DNA of 64,000 nt from Thioalkalivibrio sp. ALJ3 (GTDB lineage Bacteria > Pseudomonadota > Gammaproteobacteria > Ectothiorhodospirales > Ectothiorhodospiraceae): the NCBI RefSeq assembly GCF_000377205.1, contig NZ_KB897912.1:1-64000 (forward strand), in the 5' to 3' direction. The notes beneath the pieces are model-generated. The model was not told the origin of the DNA and made no database searches. It saw only the letters and a program-made list of their open reading frames with translations. Position numbers and translations under genes: made by a program. Shown here piece after piece: positions 34,912 through 43,232 of this stretch; the first letter of the stretch is position 1, and every line of letters starts with the position of its first letter.

Positions 34912-35994
34912 ATGGAATTGTTACAGGAATACGGGCTGTTCTTCGCCAAACTCGTGACCGCCCTCGTGGTGGTGCTGATCTTCGTGAGCGCCGTGGCGGG
35001 GGTGATCGCCAAGAGCCGCGAGCGGCGGCCCGACCGCCTGACGGTACGCAAGCTGAACGATCGTTATCGCCGTATGGAGAAGACCATTCGCCACGCGGTC
35101 GAGGGAAGCGCCAACTGGCGAGAGCGGCTGCGCAAGAAGCTGGGATGGCAACGCGGCGACTCCTCCTCCAGCAAAGGTGAGTCCGCCGAACCGCCAAAGC
35201 CGGATACACCGACCGAACATCCCGGCCAGGATTCCGGCGAACAGGACCGACCAAGGGTTTACGTACTTCGCTTCACCGGCGACATCCGCGCCTCCAGCGT
35301 CGACAGTCTGCGCGAGGAGGTGACCGCGATCCTGACCCTCGCCCGCCCCGAGCAGGACCGGGTCATCGTATGCCTGGAGAGCCCGGGCGGGCTCGTCCCG
35401 TCGTACGGCCTGGCCGCCTCGCAACTGGCCCGCCTGCGCGACCAGGGGCTGGACCTGACCGTTGCCGTGGATCGTGTCGCCGCCAGCGGCGGGTACATGA
35501 TGGCCGCGGTGGCGCACCGGATCGTGGCCGCGCCCTTCGCGGTGCTGGGGTCGATCGGGGTCGTGGCCCAGATTCCGAATCTGCACCGCTGGCTGGAGCG
35601 CCATGACATCGATGTCGAACTACTGACCGCCGGCGAATACAAACGCACCCTGACTGTACTCGGGGAGAACACGGACGAGGGCCGCCGCAAGTTCCGCGAG
35701 CAGCTGGAAGAGGCTCACGATCAGTTCAAGACGTTTCTCTCTCGTTACCGGCCGTCACTGGACCTGGAAAAATTGGCGACCGGCGAACACTGGTACGGCG
35801 AACAGGCACACGAACTGGGCCTGGCCGACGAACTGCGAACCAGCGATGATCTGCTGCTGGAGACCAGCCGCGAGGCTGACCTGTTCGAGATTACCTATAC
35901 CCGCCCGCAGCGCCTGAGCCGGCGCATCACGCTGGCGATGGAGTCCATTGTCGAGCGTGTGCTGCGCAGCCAGGGACCCGAGGCACGGCTTTGA
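34912..35994 (+). CDS. sohB: SohB-type S49 serine protease
   Basis: A membrane-anchored protease of 360 residues. An N-terminal TM (about 12-32) is followed by a charged linker and the S49 (SppA/SohB) domain from about 115. The nucleophile serine is in VAASGGYMMA and the catalytic lysine in GEYKRTLT; the ClpP-like fold is clear. Family members act in the periplasm or inner membrane on signal-peptide remnants or damaged membrane proteins. ATG 34912 has AGGA upstream. The DsrE-like reading frame overlaps its end, but the likely DsrE start lies 78 bp downstream. Confidence 0.92.
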   Translation: MELLQEYGLFFAKLVTALVVVLIFVSAVAGVIAKSRERRPDRLTVRKLNDRYRRMEKTIRHAVEGSANWRERLRKKLGWQRGDSSSSKGESAEPPKPDTPTEHPGQDSGEQDRPRVYVLRFTGDIRASSVDSLREEVTAILTLARPEQDRVIVCLESPGGLVPSYGLAASQLARLRDQGLDLTVAVDRVAASGGYMMAAVAHRIVAAPFAVLGSIGVVAQIPNLHRWLERHDIDVELLTAGEYKRTLTVLGENTDEGRRKFREQLEEAHDQFKTFLSRYRPSLDLEKLATGEHWYGEQAHELGLADELRTSDDLLLETSREADLFEITYTRPQRLSRRITLAMESIVERVLRSQGPEARL

Positions 35995-36071
35995 GCCATC
36001 TCGGCATAAAGGGAAGAAGAACACGTCCCTGCCCGTCGACCATGCAAAGGACCAATTCGGAGGATATGACC

Positions 36072-36572
36072 ATGCAAAACCGTTCCCACACCCCCGCGTT
36101 GCTGTTGTGTCTGCTCGCCAGCCTGGCCTTCTTTGCCCTGCCGCTGAAGGCGGCCGCCGACGACCAGATGCCCTGGGGCTCGGCCGAGATGATGGACCGC
36201 GAATACCAGCCACGAAAGGTGGTCTACGACGTCTACGTGGACACCGAGGACGAACTGAACATGGTTCTGGACCGCGTCAGCATGCTGAACAACGTCTACG
36301 AGTCCGATCCGTTCGAAGCCCACATCGTGCTGGTTCTGCACGGGCGCGAGGTGCCGTTCTTCACTCGTGATCAGTTCGACGAGCGCGAGGAGACCATGCG
36401 CCGAGCCAAGTCCCTTACCGAAGGTGGCGTGGTGGAATTCCGGATGTGCGAGGCCTCCGCCCGGCTGCGGGGTATCGAGCACGAAGAGATCCACGGCTTC
36501 GTGAATCTGGTGCCCATGGCCGACGCCGAGATCGTCGAGCTGCAGCACGAGGGCTACCTGCTGATGCAGTGA
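36072..36572 (+). CDS. Periplasmic DsrE/DsrF-like protein
   Basis: A 166-residue protein with a clear signal peptide (LLLCLLASLAFFALPLKAAA). The mature part has the DsrE-like alpha/beta fold (VVYDVYVDTEDELNMVLDRVSMLNNV, EAHIVLVLHGREVPFF, GVVEFRMCEASARLRGI), with one conserved-type cysteine in RMCEAS. Exported DsrE-like proteins occur widely in sulfur bacteria; a sulfur-carrier role is possible but not shown. The start at 36072 has GGAGG eight bases upstream. A long hairpin separates it from the next exported haem-type protein. Confidence 0.85.
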   Translation: MQNRSHTPALLLCLLASLAFFALPLKAAADDQMPWGSAEMMDREYQPRKVVYDVYVDTEDELNMVLDRVSMLNNVYESDPFEAHIVLVLHGREVPFFTRDQFDEREETMRRAKSLTEGGVVEFRMCEASARLRGIEHEEIHGFVNLVPMADAEIVELQHEGYLLMQ

Positions 36573-36583
36573 GGCCCGCCTTC

Positions 36584-36613
36584 AGGCAGACGCCAGCACC
36601 CTGGCGTCTGCCT
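36584..36613. terminator. 13-bp perfect inverted repeat between two genes
   Basis: AGGCAGACGCCAG at 36584-36596 pairs exactly with CTGGCGTCTGCCT at 36601-36613 around CACC. No T-run follows, so it may be a partial terminator or an mRNA-stability hairpin between the DsrE-like and ethylbenzene-dehydrogenase-like genes. Confidence 0.6.
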
Positions 36614-36691
36614 GGTCACGCCCCCTCAAAGTCCCCGTGTCGACGGCCTTGCCCTCGTCCCATGCGATCGCATCCCGAGGAGTTCCCGCTC

Positions 36692-38038
36692 ATGAAACGA
36701 CGCCTGTTCGCCTTTCTGCTCGCGGCCACCGGCCCCACCCTGGTCATGGCCGACGAACCGCGGATGAGCGACCCTGATCGCAATGTCTATATCCCGGGGG
36801 CCGAGGACAGCGAGGGCGTATTGCGCGTGGCTGCGGTCTACAACAGCGACCGCATTCGGATTCACTACGAGTACGAGACTCACAGCCCCAGCTGGTATCA
36901 CCAATACTGGCGCTACGAGGATGGCGAATGGGTGCGTTATGGCTCCGGCGGCCCGGAGCCGGACGAACACGGCCTGTACGAAGACCGGATCTCGATGATG
37001 CTGGATGACGGCTCGGTCGACGACTTCATGCGCCTCGGTGGCTGGATGACGGCGCACGAGGGCATGCGCAGCCTGAGTTCGGAGGTGGATCACGACGACG
37101 TACGCGAACACCCCAAGCTGGGCGAGGAGATGGGCCGTAGCGACGTGCGCAAGTACCTGCCGCAGACCCGCGAGACCGATGACCCGGAAGACGTCTCCTG
37201 GGACGCCATCCGCGATGATGACGAACTCGAGGCGATGCGCGAGAACGGCGAATTCCTCGATCTCTGGCAGTGGCGGGCACACCGCAGCCACCCGGTCGGA
37301 TATGCGGACAACGGCTATGTGCTGCACTACCGCCTCGCCTCCGAGGGCGACAGCATGTTCACCACCAACTGGGACGACGACGCCGACCAGCCCGCCTATA
37401 TGTTCGACCCCGACCAGGTGGGCGCCCCGGCCCTCGACTGGAAGCGCCTGGTCGCGGGCGAATACGGCCAGAACGACCCCTACTTCCTGTCGGAAGACAA
37501 CTCGATGGCATTCGATCCAGACTACGACTGGCAGGAGGGTGACACACTACCCCAGCGCTTCCTGCGCGAGCCCAGTGGCAGCCGCGGCGCGATCGAGGCT
37601 TCGGGCGGCTACCAGGACGGGGCCTGGCGCATCGCGTTGACCCGCTCACTCGACGCCCCGGACCCGCGCGACAGCAAGGCACTCGAGCAAGGCAATACCT
37701 ACAACGTCGCCTTCGCCGTGCACCACGGCACGGGAGCCCGCTGGCATCTGGTCTCGCTGCCCATGACACTGGGTCTGGACGATGGCGAGGCCGACATCAA
37801 GGCCCAGTACACGGACGGGCATCTGGACGACGCCGATCTTGAGTGGACCGAGGTCCCGGTGTTCTATCCGGGACAGATGACTTACCAGGACCTGCACGGC
37901 GACACGCACGGGGCCGGTGGCCCGCTCGTGCGCGACGGCGACCTGGGCGTGCTTGATGCCCACGATCCGGAGGGGCTCGCGGACGTGATCATCGAGCACG
38001 AGCTGCGCCAGCTGGAGGACCAGGGAGACACTGACTGA
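36692..38038 (+). CDS. Periplasmic ethylbenzene-dehydrogenase-like haem-binding protein
   Basis: A 448-residue exported protein (signal peptide MKRRLFAFLLAATGPTLVMA). The mature sequence has the beta-sandwich pattern of the EBDH gamma/DOMON-like cytochrome b domain: VAAVYNSDRIRIHYEYET near 48, HPVGYADNGYVLHYRLASEG, ASGGYQDGAWRIALTRSLD and YNVAFAVHHGTGARWHLVSLPMTLG. It is unusually long and acidic. Family members bind one haem b in DMSO-reductase-type enzymes; no catalytic molybdenum subunit gene is nearby, so its redox partner is unknown. A GAGGAG ribosome site precedes ATG 36692. It converges on the symporter gene. Confidence 0.8.
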   Translation: MKRRLFAFLLAATGPTLVMADEPRMSDPDRNVYIPGAEDSEGVLRVAAVYNSDRIRIHYEYETHSPSWYHQYWRYEDGEWVRYGSGGPEPDEHGLYEDRISMMLDDGSVDDFMRLGGWMTAHEGMRSLSSEVDHDDVREHPKLGEEMGRSDVRKYLPQTRETDDPEDVSWDAIRDDDELEAMRENGEFLDLWQWRAHRSHPVGYADNGYVLHYRLASEGDSMFTTNWDDDADQPAYMFDPDQVGAPALDWKRLVAGEYGQNDPYFLSEDNSMAFDPDYDWQEGDTLPQRFLREPSGSRGAIEASGGYQDGAWRIALTRSLDAPDPRDSKALEQGNTYNVAFAVHHGTGARWHLVSLPMTLGLDDGEADIKAQYTDGHLDDADLEWTEVPVFYPGQMTYQDLHGDTHGAGGPLVRDGDLGVLDAHDPEGLADVIIEHELRQLEDQGDTD

Positions 38039-38055
38039 ACGCCGCACGAGGCCGC

Positions 38056-39030
38056 CTACAGGGTGCCGGCTGGCGGCGAACCTCTCCTTGAGGATGGGAA
38101 CAGTCGCGGCATCCAGCGCAGGTAGCCGAGCATCCCGAACAGTTCGACCAGCGACTGCAGCACGATGACCATGACGGCCGCGTGTAACGCCTCGGGCAGC
38201 GCAAGGGCCACCGGCAGAACGACAAACGAGTTGCGCGTACCCAGGCTGAACGCCAGCGTGCGCCCCTGCTCGCCGGGCAGGCCGAAGACCCGGGCCAGAA
38301 CCCATGCCAGCGCTGCCGCACCGAGCAGGTACAGCAGGTACACCGGGATCACGCCCATTAACTCCAGTCCGCCCTCGAACACCACGTGGGCCTCCGCCAG
38401 GGTGATCAGCCCCACCACCAGCGCCAGTAGCGGAACGGTGGCAACTGCAAAGCGGTTCTGCCAGAACTGTACGCGGCCCCGCAGCCTGAGCGCCTGTTCC
38501 AGCAGTATTGCCGCAAGCAGCGGCAGGCCGATCAGCAGCGCAGCCGCGGCGAACACGGTCGGCGACATCAGGCCGAGGGCCTCCCCCGGCCCCAGGATGA
38601 TGGTCAGGTAAACGGGCAGCATCAGAAACTGTGCCGCCAGGCTCACCGGCGTAAATGCCGCCGCACGCGCACCATCCCCGCCGCCCTGTCGCGCAAAGGT
38701 GATGAACCAGTCGGTGCAGGGCATCAGCAGGACCAGCAGGATGCCCAGCCGTATCGCCGGATCGTCGGGGGCCAGCGGCAGCAGCGCGACCAGCAGCAGG
38801 GGCACCAGCACGAAGTTCCCCACCAGCGCGGCGACCAGGAAACGCCGGTCGTTGAAGGCGAGCCGGATCGCCTCCCACGGGATTTGCGCGAAGGTGACGA
38901 ACAGCAACAGCCCGAGCGCGACCCACACCCAGGCGGTCAGTCCCTCGCCAAGCCCCGGCCAGAGGCCGGCCAGCACCAGACCCATCACAATGGCGGCAAG
39001 ATAGATCCATACCTGAAGGCGTTCCAGCAT
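38056..39030 (-). CDS. Bile acid:sodium symporter / ACR3-type transporter
   Basis: A 324-residue protein with about ten TM segments of the BASS/ACR3 superfamily. The motif LLMPCTDWFITFA contains the conserved cysteine of arsenite-exporting ACR3-type pumps, and SLGTRNSFVVLPVALALP in the fourth repeat half is typical. Its divergent neighbour is arsS, which supports a role in arsenic (arsenite or organoarsenical) transport, though other BASS proteins carry organic anions. The gap to arsS contains a 14-bp palindrome. Confidence 0.8.
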   Translation of the reverse strand: MLERLQVWIYLAAIVMGLVLAGLWPGLGEGLTAWVWVALGLLLFVTFAQIPWEAIRLAFNDRRFLVAALVGNFVLVPLLLVALLPLAPDDPAIRLGILLVLLMPCTDWFITFARQGGGDGARAAAFTPVSLAAQFLMLPVYLTIILGPGEALGLMSPTVFAAAALLIGLPLLAAILLEQALRLRGRVQFWQNRFAVATVPLLALVVGLITLAEAHVVFEGGLELMGVIPVYLLYLLGAAALAWVLARVFGLPGEQGRTLAFSLGTRNSFVVLPVALALPEALHAAVMVIVLQSLVELFGMLGYLRWMPRLFPSSRRGSPPAGTL

Positions 39031-39108
39031 CGAGACACGTTACCAGAACCCCACGCTGTATCCGGGCTTCGTTGCCCTCGGCATCGGGACGGTTCAGGCT
39101 TGGAAATA

Positions 39109-39122
39109 ATCGATATATCGAT
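39109..39122. promoter_or_regulatory. 14-bp palindrome in the transporter/arsS divergent gap
   Basis: ATCGATATATCGAT is a perfect palindrome 29-42 bp upstream of the arsS start. Its AT-rich sequence stands out in this GC-rich DNA. It may be an operator (an ArsR-type site is one option) or part of a -10 region; no regulator gene lies beside it. Confidence 0.4.
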
Positions 39123-39150
39123 ACATCTCCTTCAGTCGGCCGCCGATGTC

Positions 39151-40110
39151 ATGCCTCACCAAGAGCTTCTGATTGCCTACCACGATTTCCCTCCGGTCAC
39201 GCGCGATCGGGTAGAGACCCTGCAGGCCAACCTCGGCTATGTCTGTAACCAGACCTGCTTTCATTGCCATGTGAACGCCGGGCCGAACCGGCGCGAGATC
39301 ATGCCGCCGGAAGTGATCGACGAGCTGCTCGCCTGCTGTGATCGCTGCGACATCCAGACCCTCGACCTGACCGGTGGCGCCCCGGAACTGAATCCCGGGT
39401 TTCGCGACCTGGTCCGCAACGCCCGCCAGCGTGGAATACACGTGATCGATCGCTGCAACCTGACCATCCTCGGCGAACCCGGGCAGGACGACCTGGCAGC
39501 GTTCCTGGCCGAACAGGGCGTCGAGATCGTGGCCTCTCTGCCCTGTTATCTGGAAGAGAACGTCGATGCCCAGCGTGGCGACGGTGTGTTCGAACGCAGC
39601 ATTGCAGGTCTGAAGCAGCTCAATGCCCTGGGTTACGGCCAGCCCGGCAGCGGGCTCGGTCTCAACCTGGTCTACAACCCGCAAGGGCCGAGTCTGCCGC
39701 CCCCGCAGGCCGAACTGGAAGCCGCCTACCACGAGCACCTCGAACGCGAGTACGGCATCCGTTTCAACGCGCTGTTCACGATCACCAACATGCCCATTCA
39801 CCGCTTCGCCAAGACGCTTGCGCGTGAAGGCCGTTACAACGCCTACATGCAGACGCTGCGAAACGCCCATCAGTCGTCTAACCTCGCGGGCGTCATGTGT
39901 CGGACACTCGTCTCGGTCGACTGGCAGGGATACGTACACGACTGTGACTTCAACCAGATGCTGGAGTTGCCCCTGGGGGCCGGCCGGGGCCGCCGCGTGC
40001 ACATCGGCGAGCTGACGCCCGACTATCTGGCGCAGGCACCGATTGCGGTCGGCGACCACTGCTACGGGTGCACGGCCGGCCAGGGTTCCAGCTGCGGCGG
40101 GGCACTTTGA
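39151..40110 (+). CDS. arsS: Radical SAM protein ArsS (arsenosugar biosynthesis)
   Basis: A 319-residue radical SAM enzyme. The cluster-binding motif CNQTCFHCH follows VETLQANLGYV near the N-terminus (about 30-46). TGGAPELNPGFR (SAM binding) and the C-terminal cysteines CRTLV, HDCDFNQML and CYGCTAGQGSSCGGAL suit the extended ArsS family with auxiliary Cys motifs. ArsS adds the 5'-deoxyadenosyl group to dimethylarsenite to give an arsenosugar precursor. The ATG at 39151 matches the usual short N-terminus. It is divergent from an ACR3-like transporter and 49 bp upstream of a DUF302 gene. Confidence 0.9.
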   Translation: MPHQELLIAYHDFPPVTRDRVETLQANLGYVCNQTCFHCHVNAGPNRREIMPPEVIDELLACCDRCDIQTLDLTGGAPELNPGFRDLVRNARQRGIHVIDRCNLTILGEPGQDDLAAFLAEQGVEIVASLPCYLEENVDAQRGDGVFERSIAGLKQLNALGYGQPGSGLGLNLVYNPQGPSLPPPQAELEAAYHEHLEREYGIRFNALFTITNMPIHRFAKTLAREGRYNAYMQTLRNAHQSSNLAGVMCRTLVSVDWQGYVHDCDFNQMLELPLGAGRGRRVHIGELTPDYLAQAPIAVGDHCYGCTAGQGSSCGGAL

Positions 40111-40159
40111 GTACCCTGCGACCATTCAAATCCTCAACCACGATGAAAAGGAGTTCGTC

Positions 40160-40624
40160 ATGAAAAAGACCCTTCTGGCCACCACACTGTCGCTCGCCCT
40201 CGCCGCTACGTCCGCGCAGGCATTCGATGTGGACGGCATGATCACCAAGGCCAGCCCGCACTCGGCCTCGGAAACACTGGACCGCCTCGAGTCCGCCTTG
40301 GAGGCGAACGATGTCAACGTCGCCCTGCGCTGGGATCACGCCAGCAAGGCCGCGGGCGAGGACATTGATCTTGGCCCGACCGAGCTGCTGCTGTTCGGCA
40401 ATCCGGCCCTGGGCAGCCACATGTTCACCAGCCGCCAGCACGCCGGTATCGACCTGCCGATGAAGGCGCTGGCCTGGACCGATGCGGACGGGCAGACCTG
40501 GCTGGCCTATAACGACCCCGAATGGCTGGCCGCGCGCCACGGGATCGACGATCGCGAGGAAATCGTCGAACAGATGAGCAACGCGCTCGACAACCTGTCC
40601 AGCGCGGCGATCGCCGACGACTGA
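40160..40624 (+). CDS. Periplasmic DUF302 family protein
   Basis: A 154-residue exported protein (signal peptide [21 protein letters not shown]). The mature domain has the DUF302 pattern: an N-terminal helix-strand region [24 protein letters not shown] then [20 protein letters not shown] and [20 protein letters not shown]. The function is unknown; these proteins are common in sulfur and metal-oxidising bacteria. AAGGAG precedes the ATG. It follows arsS on the same strand by 49 bp, so it may belong to an arsenic-related unit, but the link is only positional. Confidence 0.85.
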   Translation: MKKTLLATTLSLALAATSAQAFDVDGMITKASPHSASETLDRLESALEANDVNVALRWDHASKAAGEDIDLGPTELLLFGNPALGSHMFTSRQHAGIDLPMKALAWTDADGQTWLAYNDPEWLAARHGIDDREEIVEQMSNALDNLSSAAIADD

Positions 40625-40686
40625 GCACCAGCACCCGGCGGGCGATTCGTTATAGTGGGGGCCGGACCCAATTCACCGGGGGACTC

Positions 40687-41184
40687 ATGGATCGCCCGCC
40701 TCATTTCAATCCTTCGGCGCGTGCCGAAGATGTGCTCGGCTGGCGCGAATGGGTCGGCCTGCCGGATCTCGGCCTCGGGGCCATCAAGTGCAAGGTGGAC
40801 ACCGGCGCACGCAGTTCCGCGCTGCACGCCTTTTATGTCGAGAGTTTCACCCGCGACGGGCGTGAGTGGGTGCGCTTTGGCATCCATCCCTATCAGCAGG
40901 ATGACCAGACCGAGGCCTGGTGCGAGGCCCCGGTGCTGGATGTCCGCAACGTGACCGACTCCGGCGGCCATACCGGGGAGCGCTATTTCATCGCCACCCG
41001 TGCAAAAATCGGTGATCGAGTGGTCCCTCTGGAACTTTCCCTGACCAGCCGCGATACCATGCGCTTTCGTATGCTGCTCGGACGCGAGGCCATGCGGGGG
41101 CGCTTTCTGGTCGACCCCCGGGCGTCGTTCTTGCTCGGGCGCCCCACTCCACATCTCGCAACACCGGAATCCACGCCCGAATGA
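40687..41184 (+). CDS. RimB-like retropepsin-fold protease (ATP-dependent zinc protease family)
   Basis: A 165-residue cytoplasmic protein of the family often labelled ATP-dependent zinc protease. The motif [13 protein letters not shown] contains Asp38 in a D-T-G-A arrangement, the signature of aspartic retropepsin-like proteases, and [11 protein letters not shown] near 120 is the second conserved part. In Pseudomonas, RimB of this family removes or trims the glutamates that RimK adds to ribosomal protein S6. It overlaps rimK by four bases (ATGA). A TATAGT box at 40651-40656 could be its -10 element. Confidence 0.88.
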   Translation: MDRPPHFNPSARAEDVLGWREWVGLPDLGLGAIKCKVDTGARSSALHAFYVESFTRDGREWVRFGIHPYQQDDQTEAWCEAPVLDVRNVTDSGGHTGERYFIATRAKIGDRVVPLELSLTSRDTMRFRMLLGREAMRGRFLVDPRASFLLGRPTPHLATPESTPE

Positions 41185-42086
41185 AGCTCGGAATCCTCTC
41201 GCGCAACAGCAAGCTCTACTCCACCCGGCGCCTGGTGGAGGCAGCCCAGCAACGCGGCCACGAAATCCGCGTGGTGGACCCGCTGCGCTGCTACATGAAC
41301 ATCACGGCACACAAGCCGCAAATCCACTACAAGGGCGATGTCCTCGACCAGTTCAACGCGGTGATCCCGCGTATCGGTGCCTCCATTACCTTCTACGGTA
41401 CCGCGGTGCTGCGTCAGTTCGAGATGATGAGCGTCTATCCCCTGAACGAATCGGTGGCCATTTCGCGCTCGCGCGACAAGCTGCGCAGCCTGCAACTGCT
41501 GTCGCGCCGCGGCATCGGGCTCCCGGTGACCGGGTTTGCCCACTCCCCCGACGATATCGACGACCTGCTCGAGACCGTCGGCGGCGCACCCTGCGTAATC
41601 AAGCTGCTGGAAGGGACCCAGGGCCTGGGGGTCGTGCTGGCCGAGACCAAGCAGGCCGCCGATAGCGTGATCCAGGCGTTCATGGGTCTCAGGCAGCATA
41701 TTCTGGTGCAGGAATACATCAAGGAGGCCAAGGGATCGGATATCCGCTGTTTCGTGATCGGCGAGAAGGTCGTCGCCTCGATGAAGCGCCAGGCGAAAGA
41801 CGGCGAGTTTCGCTCCAATCTGCATCGCGGTGGCACGGCGACACTGTGCCGTATCACCCCCGAGGAACGGGCCACGGCCGTCCGCGCGGCCAAGGTAATG
41901 GGGCTGAACGTCTGCGGCGTGGACCTCCTGCGCTCCAACCATGGAGCGGTGGTAATGGAGGTCAACTCCTCGCCGGGCCTGGAGGGGATCGAAAACGCGT
42001 CCGGCAAGGATGTCGCCGGCATGATCATCGAGTTCATCGAGAAGAACGCCAAGCCGAACCGCACCAAGACCAAGGGCCGTGGTTGA
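41181..42086 (+). CDS. rimK: ATP-grasp ligase RimK (ribosomal protein S6 glutamate ligase)
   Basis: A 301-residue ATP-grasp enzyme of normal RimK length. Recognisable parts are the N-terminal [21 protein letters not shown], the ATP-lid region [20 protein letters not shown] and the metal-binding end [18 protein letters not shown]. It adds glutamates to the C-terminus of ribosomal protein S6 and in this family can also make other peptide bonds. It is translationally coupled to the RimB-like gene before it and the deacylase gene behind it (TGATG overlap). Confidence 0.93.
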   Translation: MKLGILSRNSKLYSTRRLVEAAQQRGHEIRVVDPLRCYMNITAHKPQIHYKGDVLDQFNAVIPRIGASITFYGTAVLRQFEMMSVYPLNESVAISRSRDKLRSLQLLSRRGIGLPVTGFAHSPDDIDDLLETVGGAPCVIKLLEGTQGLGVVLAETKQAADSVIQAFMGLRQHILVQEYIKEAKGSDIRCFVIGEKVVASMKRQAKDGEFRSNLHRGGTATLCRITPEERATAVRAAKVMGLNVCGVDLLRSNHGAVVMEVNSSPGLEGIENASGKDVAGMIIEFIEKNAKPNRTKTKGRG

Positions 42087-43156
42087 TGGCCACGCCCAGA
42101 GCCGACCGTAACGACCCTATCACCATTGGCGGGACGACTGTCCGCCCGGGCGAACGGCGCACGGTGGAGTTGCAGCTCGGCGCCCTGTACACCCACACCC
42201 CGACCAATATGCCCGTGCAGGTCCTGTGCGGCCGGCGCAAAGGGCCGATTCTGTTCGTCAGCGCCGCCATACATGGCGACGAGATCAACGGCGTGGAGAT
42301 CATCCGCCGCCTGCTGAAGATCCCGGCGCTGCGGCGCATGCGGGGCACACTGCTGGCGGTCCCCGTGGTCAACATGCACGGCTTCATCAACCAAAGCCGC
42401 TACCTGCCCGACCGGCGCGACCTGAATCGCTGTTTCCCGGGCTCGCCCAAAGGTTCGCTGGGTGCCCGGATTGCACGGCTGTTCATGCGCGAGATCGTCC
42501 ACCGCAGTACCCACGGGATCGACCTGCACACCGGGGCGATCCATCGCTCCAACCTGCCGCAGATCCGGGCCAACCTCGACCACGCGGAGACACAGGAACT
42601 GGCGCGTGCCTTCGGCGCACCGGTGGTCCTGAATTCCGCACTGCGCGACGGATCCCTGCGCGAAGCCGCTGCTGAGCGGGATACGCCGATCCTGCTGTAC
42701 GAGGCCGGCGAGGCCCTGCGCTTCGACGAGCTGTCCATCCGCGGCGGTGTGCACGGGATCATCGAGGTGATGCGGCATCTCGGCATGCTGCCGGCGATCC
42801 GGCGCCGCAGCCCACGCGAGCCTATCATGGCCCGCACCAGCGGCTGGGTACGTGCCCCCCAAAGCGGCATCCTGCGCAGCTTCGTGCGCCAGGGCGACCG
42901 CGTGGTCCGCGACCAGACGCGCCTGGCGATCGTCTCCGATCCCTTCGGCGAGACCGAGACCGAGGTCCTCGCCCCGGCCTCGGGGATCGTCATCGGGCAG
43001 CTCAACCTGCCCCTGATCAACGAGGGCGACGCCCTGTTCCATATCGCGCAGTTCAACCGGACCGATCTGGCGGTGGAGCGCCTGGAGACCTTCCAGGAGA
43101 ACCTCGAGGCCAGCGACTACCCCTACGCCGACGCCCCGCGCCCGGAAACGCCCTGA
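42086..43156 (+). CDS. Succinylglutamate desuccinylase/aspartoacylase family protein
   Basis: A 356-residue zinc carboxypeptidase-like hydrolase. The metal ligands are in AAIHGDEINGVEIIRRLL (H and E) and GIDLHTGAIHRSNLPQ (H), with the DRRDLNRCFPG substrate-binding Arg-rich motif; the C-terminal part forms a lipoyl-like barrel (SGWVRAPQSGILRSFVRQGD). It probably releases an N-acyl or glutamyl group from a small molecule or peptide. Coupled to rimK by a one-base overlap, it is likely the third part of a RimB-RimK unit. The substrate is not known. Confidence 0.88.
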   Translation: MATPRADRNDPITIGGTTVRPGERRTVELQLGALYTHTPTNMPVQVLCGRRKGPILFVSAAIHGDEINGVEIIRRLLKIPALRRMRGTLLAVPVVNMHGFINQSRYLPDRRDLNRCFPGSPKGSLGARIARLFMREIVHRSTHGIDLHTGAIHRSNLPQIRANLDHAETQELARAFGAPVVLNSALRDGSLREAAAERDTPILLYEAGEALRFDELSIRGGVHGIIEVMRHLGMLPAIRRRSPREPIMARTSGWVRAPQSGILRSFVRQGDRVVRDQTRLAIVSDPFGETETEVLAPASGIVIGQLNLPLINEGDALFHIAQFNRTDLAVERLETFQENLEASDYPYADAPRPETP

Positions 43157-43232
43157 CGTTCACACTCGCGGGGGATCAAAACCCGCTGTCACCACGTCTA
43201 CGGCTTGAACCCATTCAACCAGACCTCTGTCC

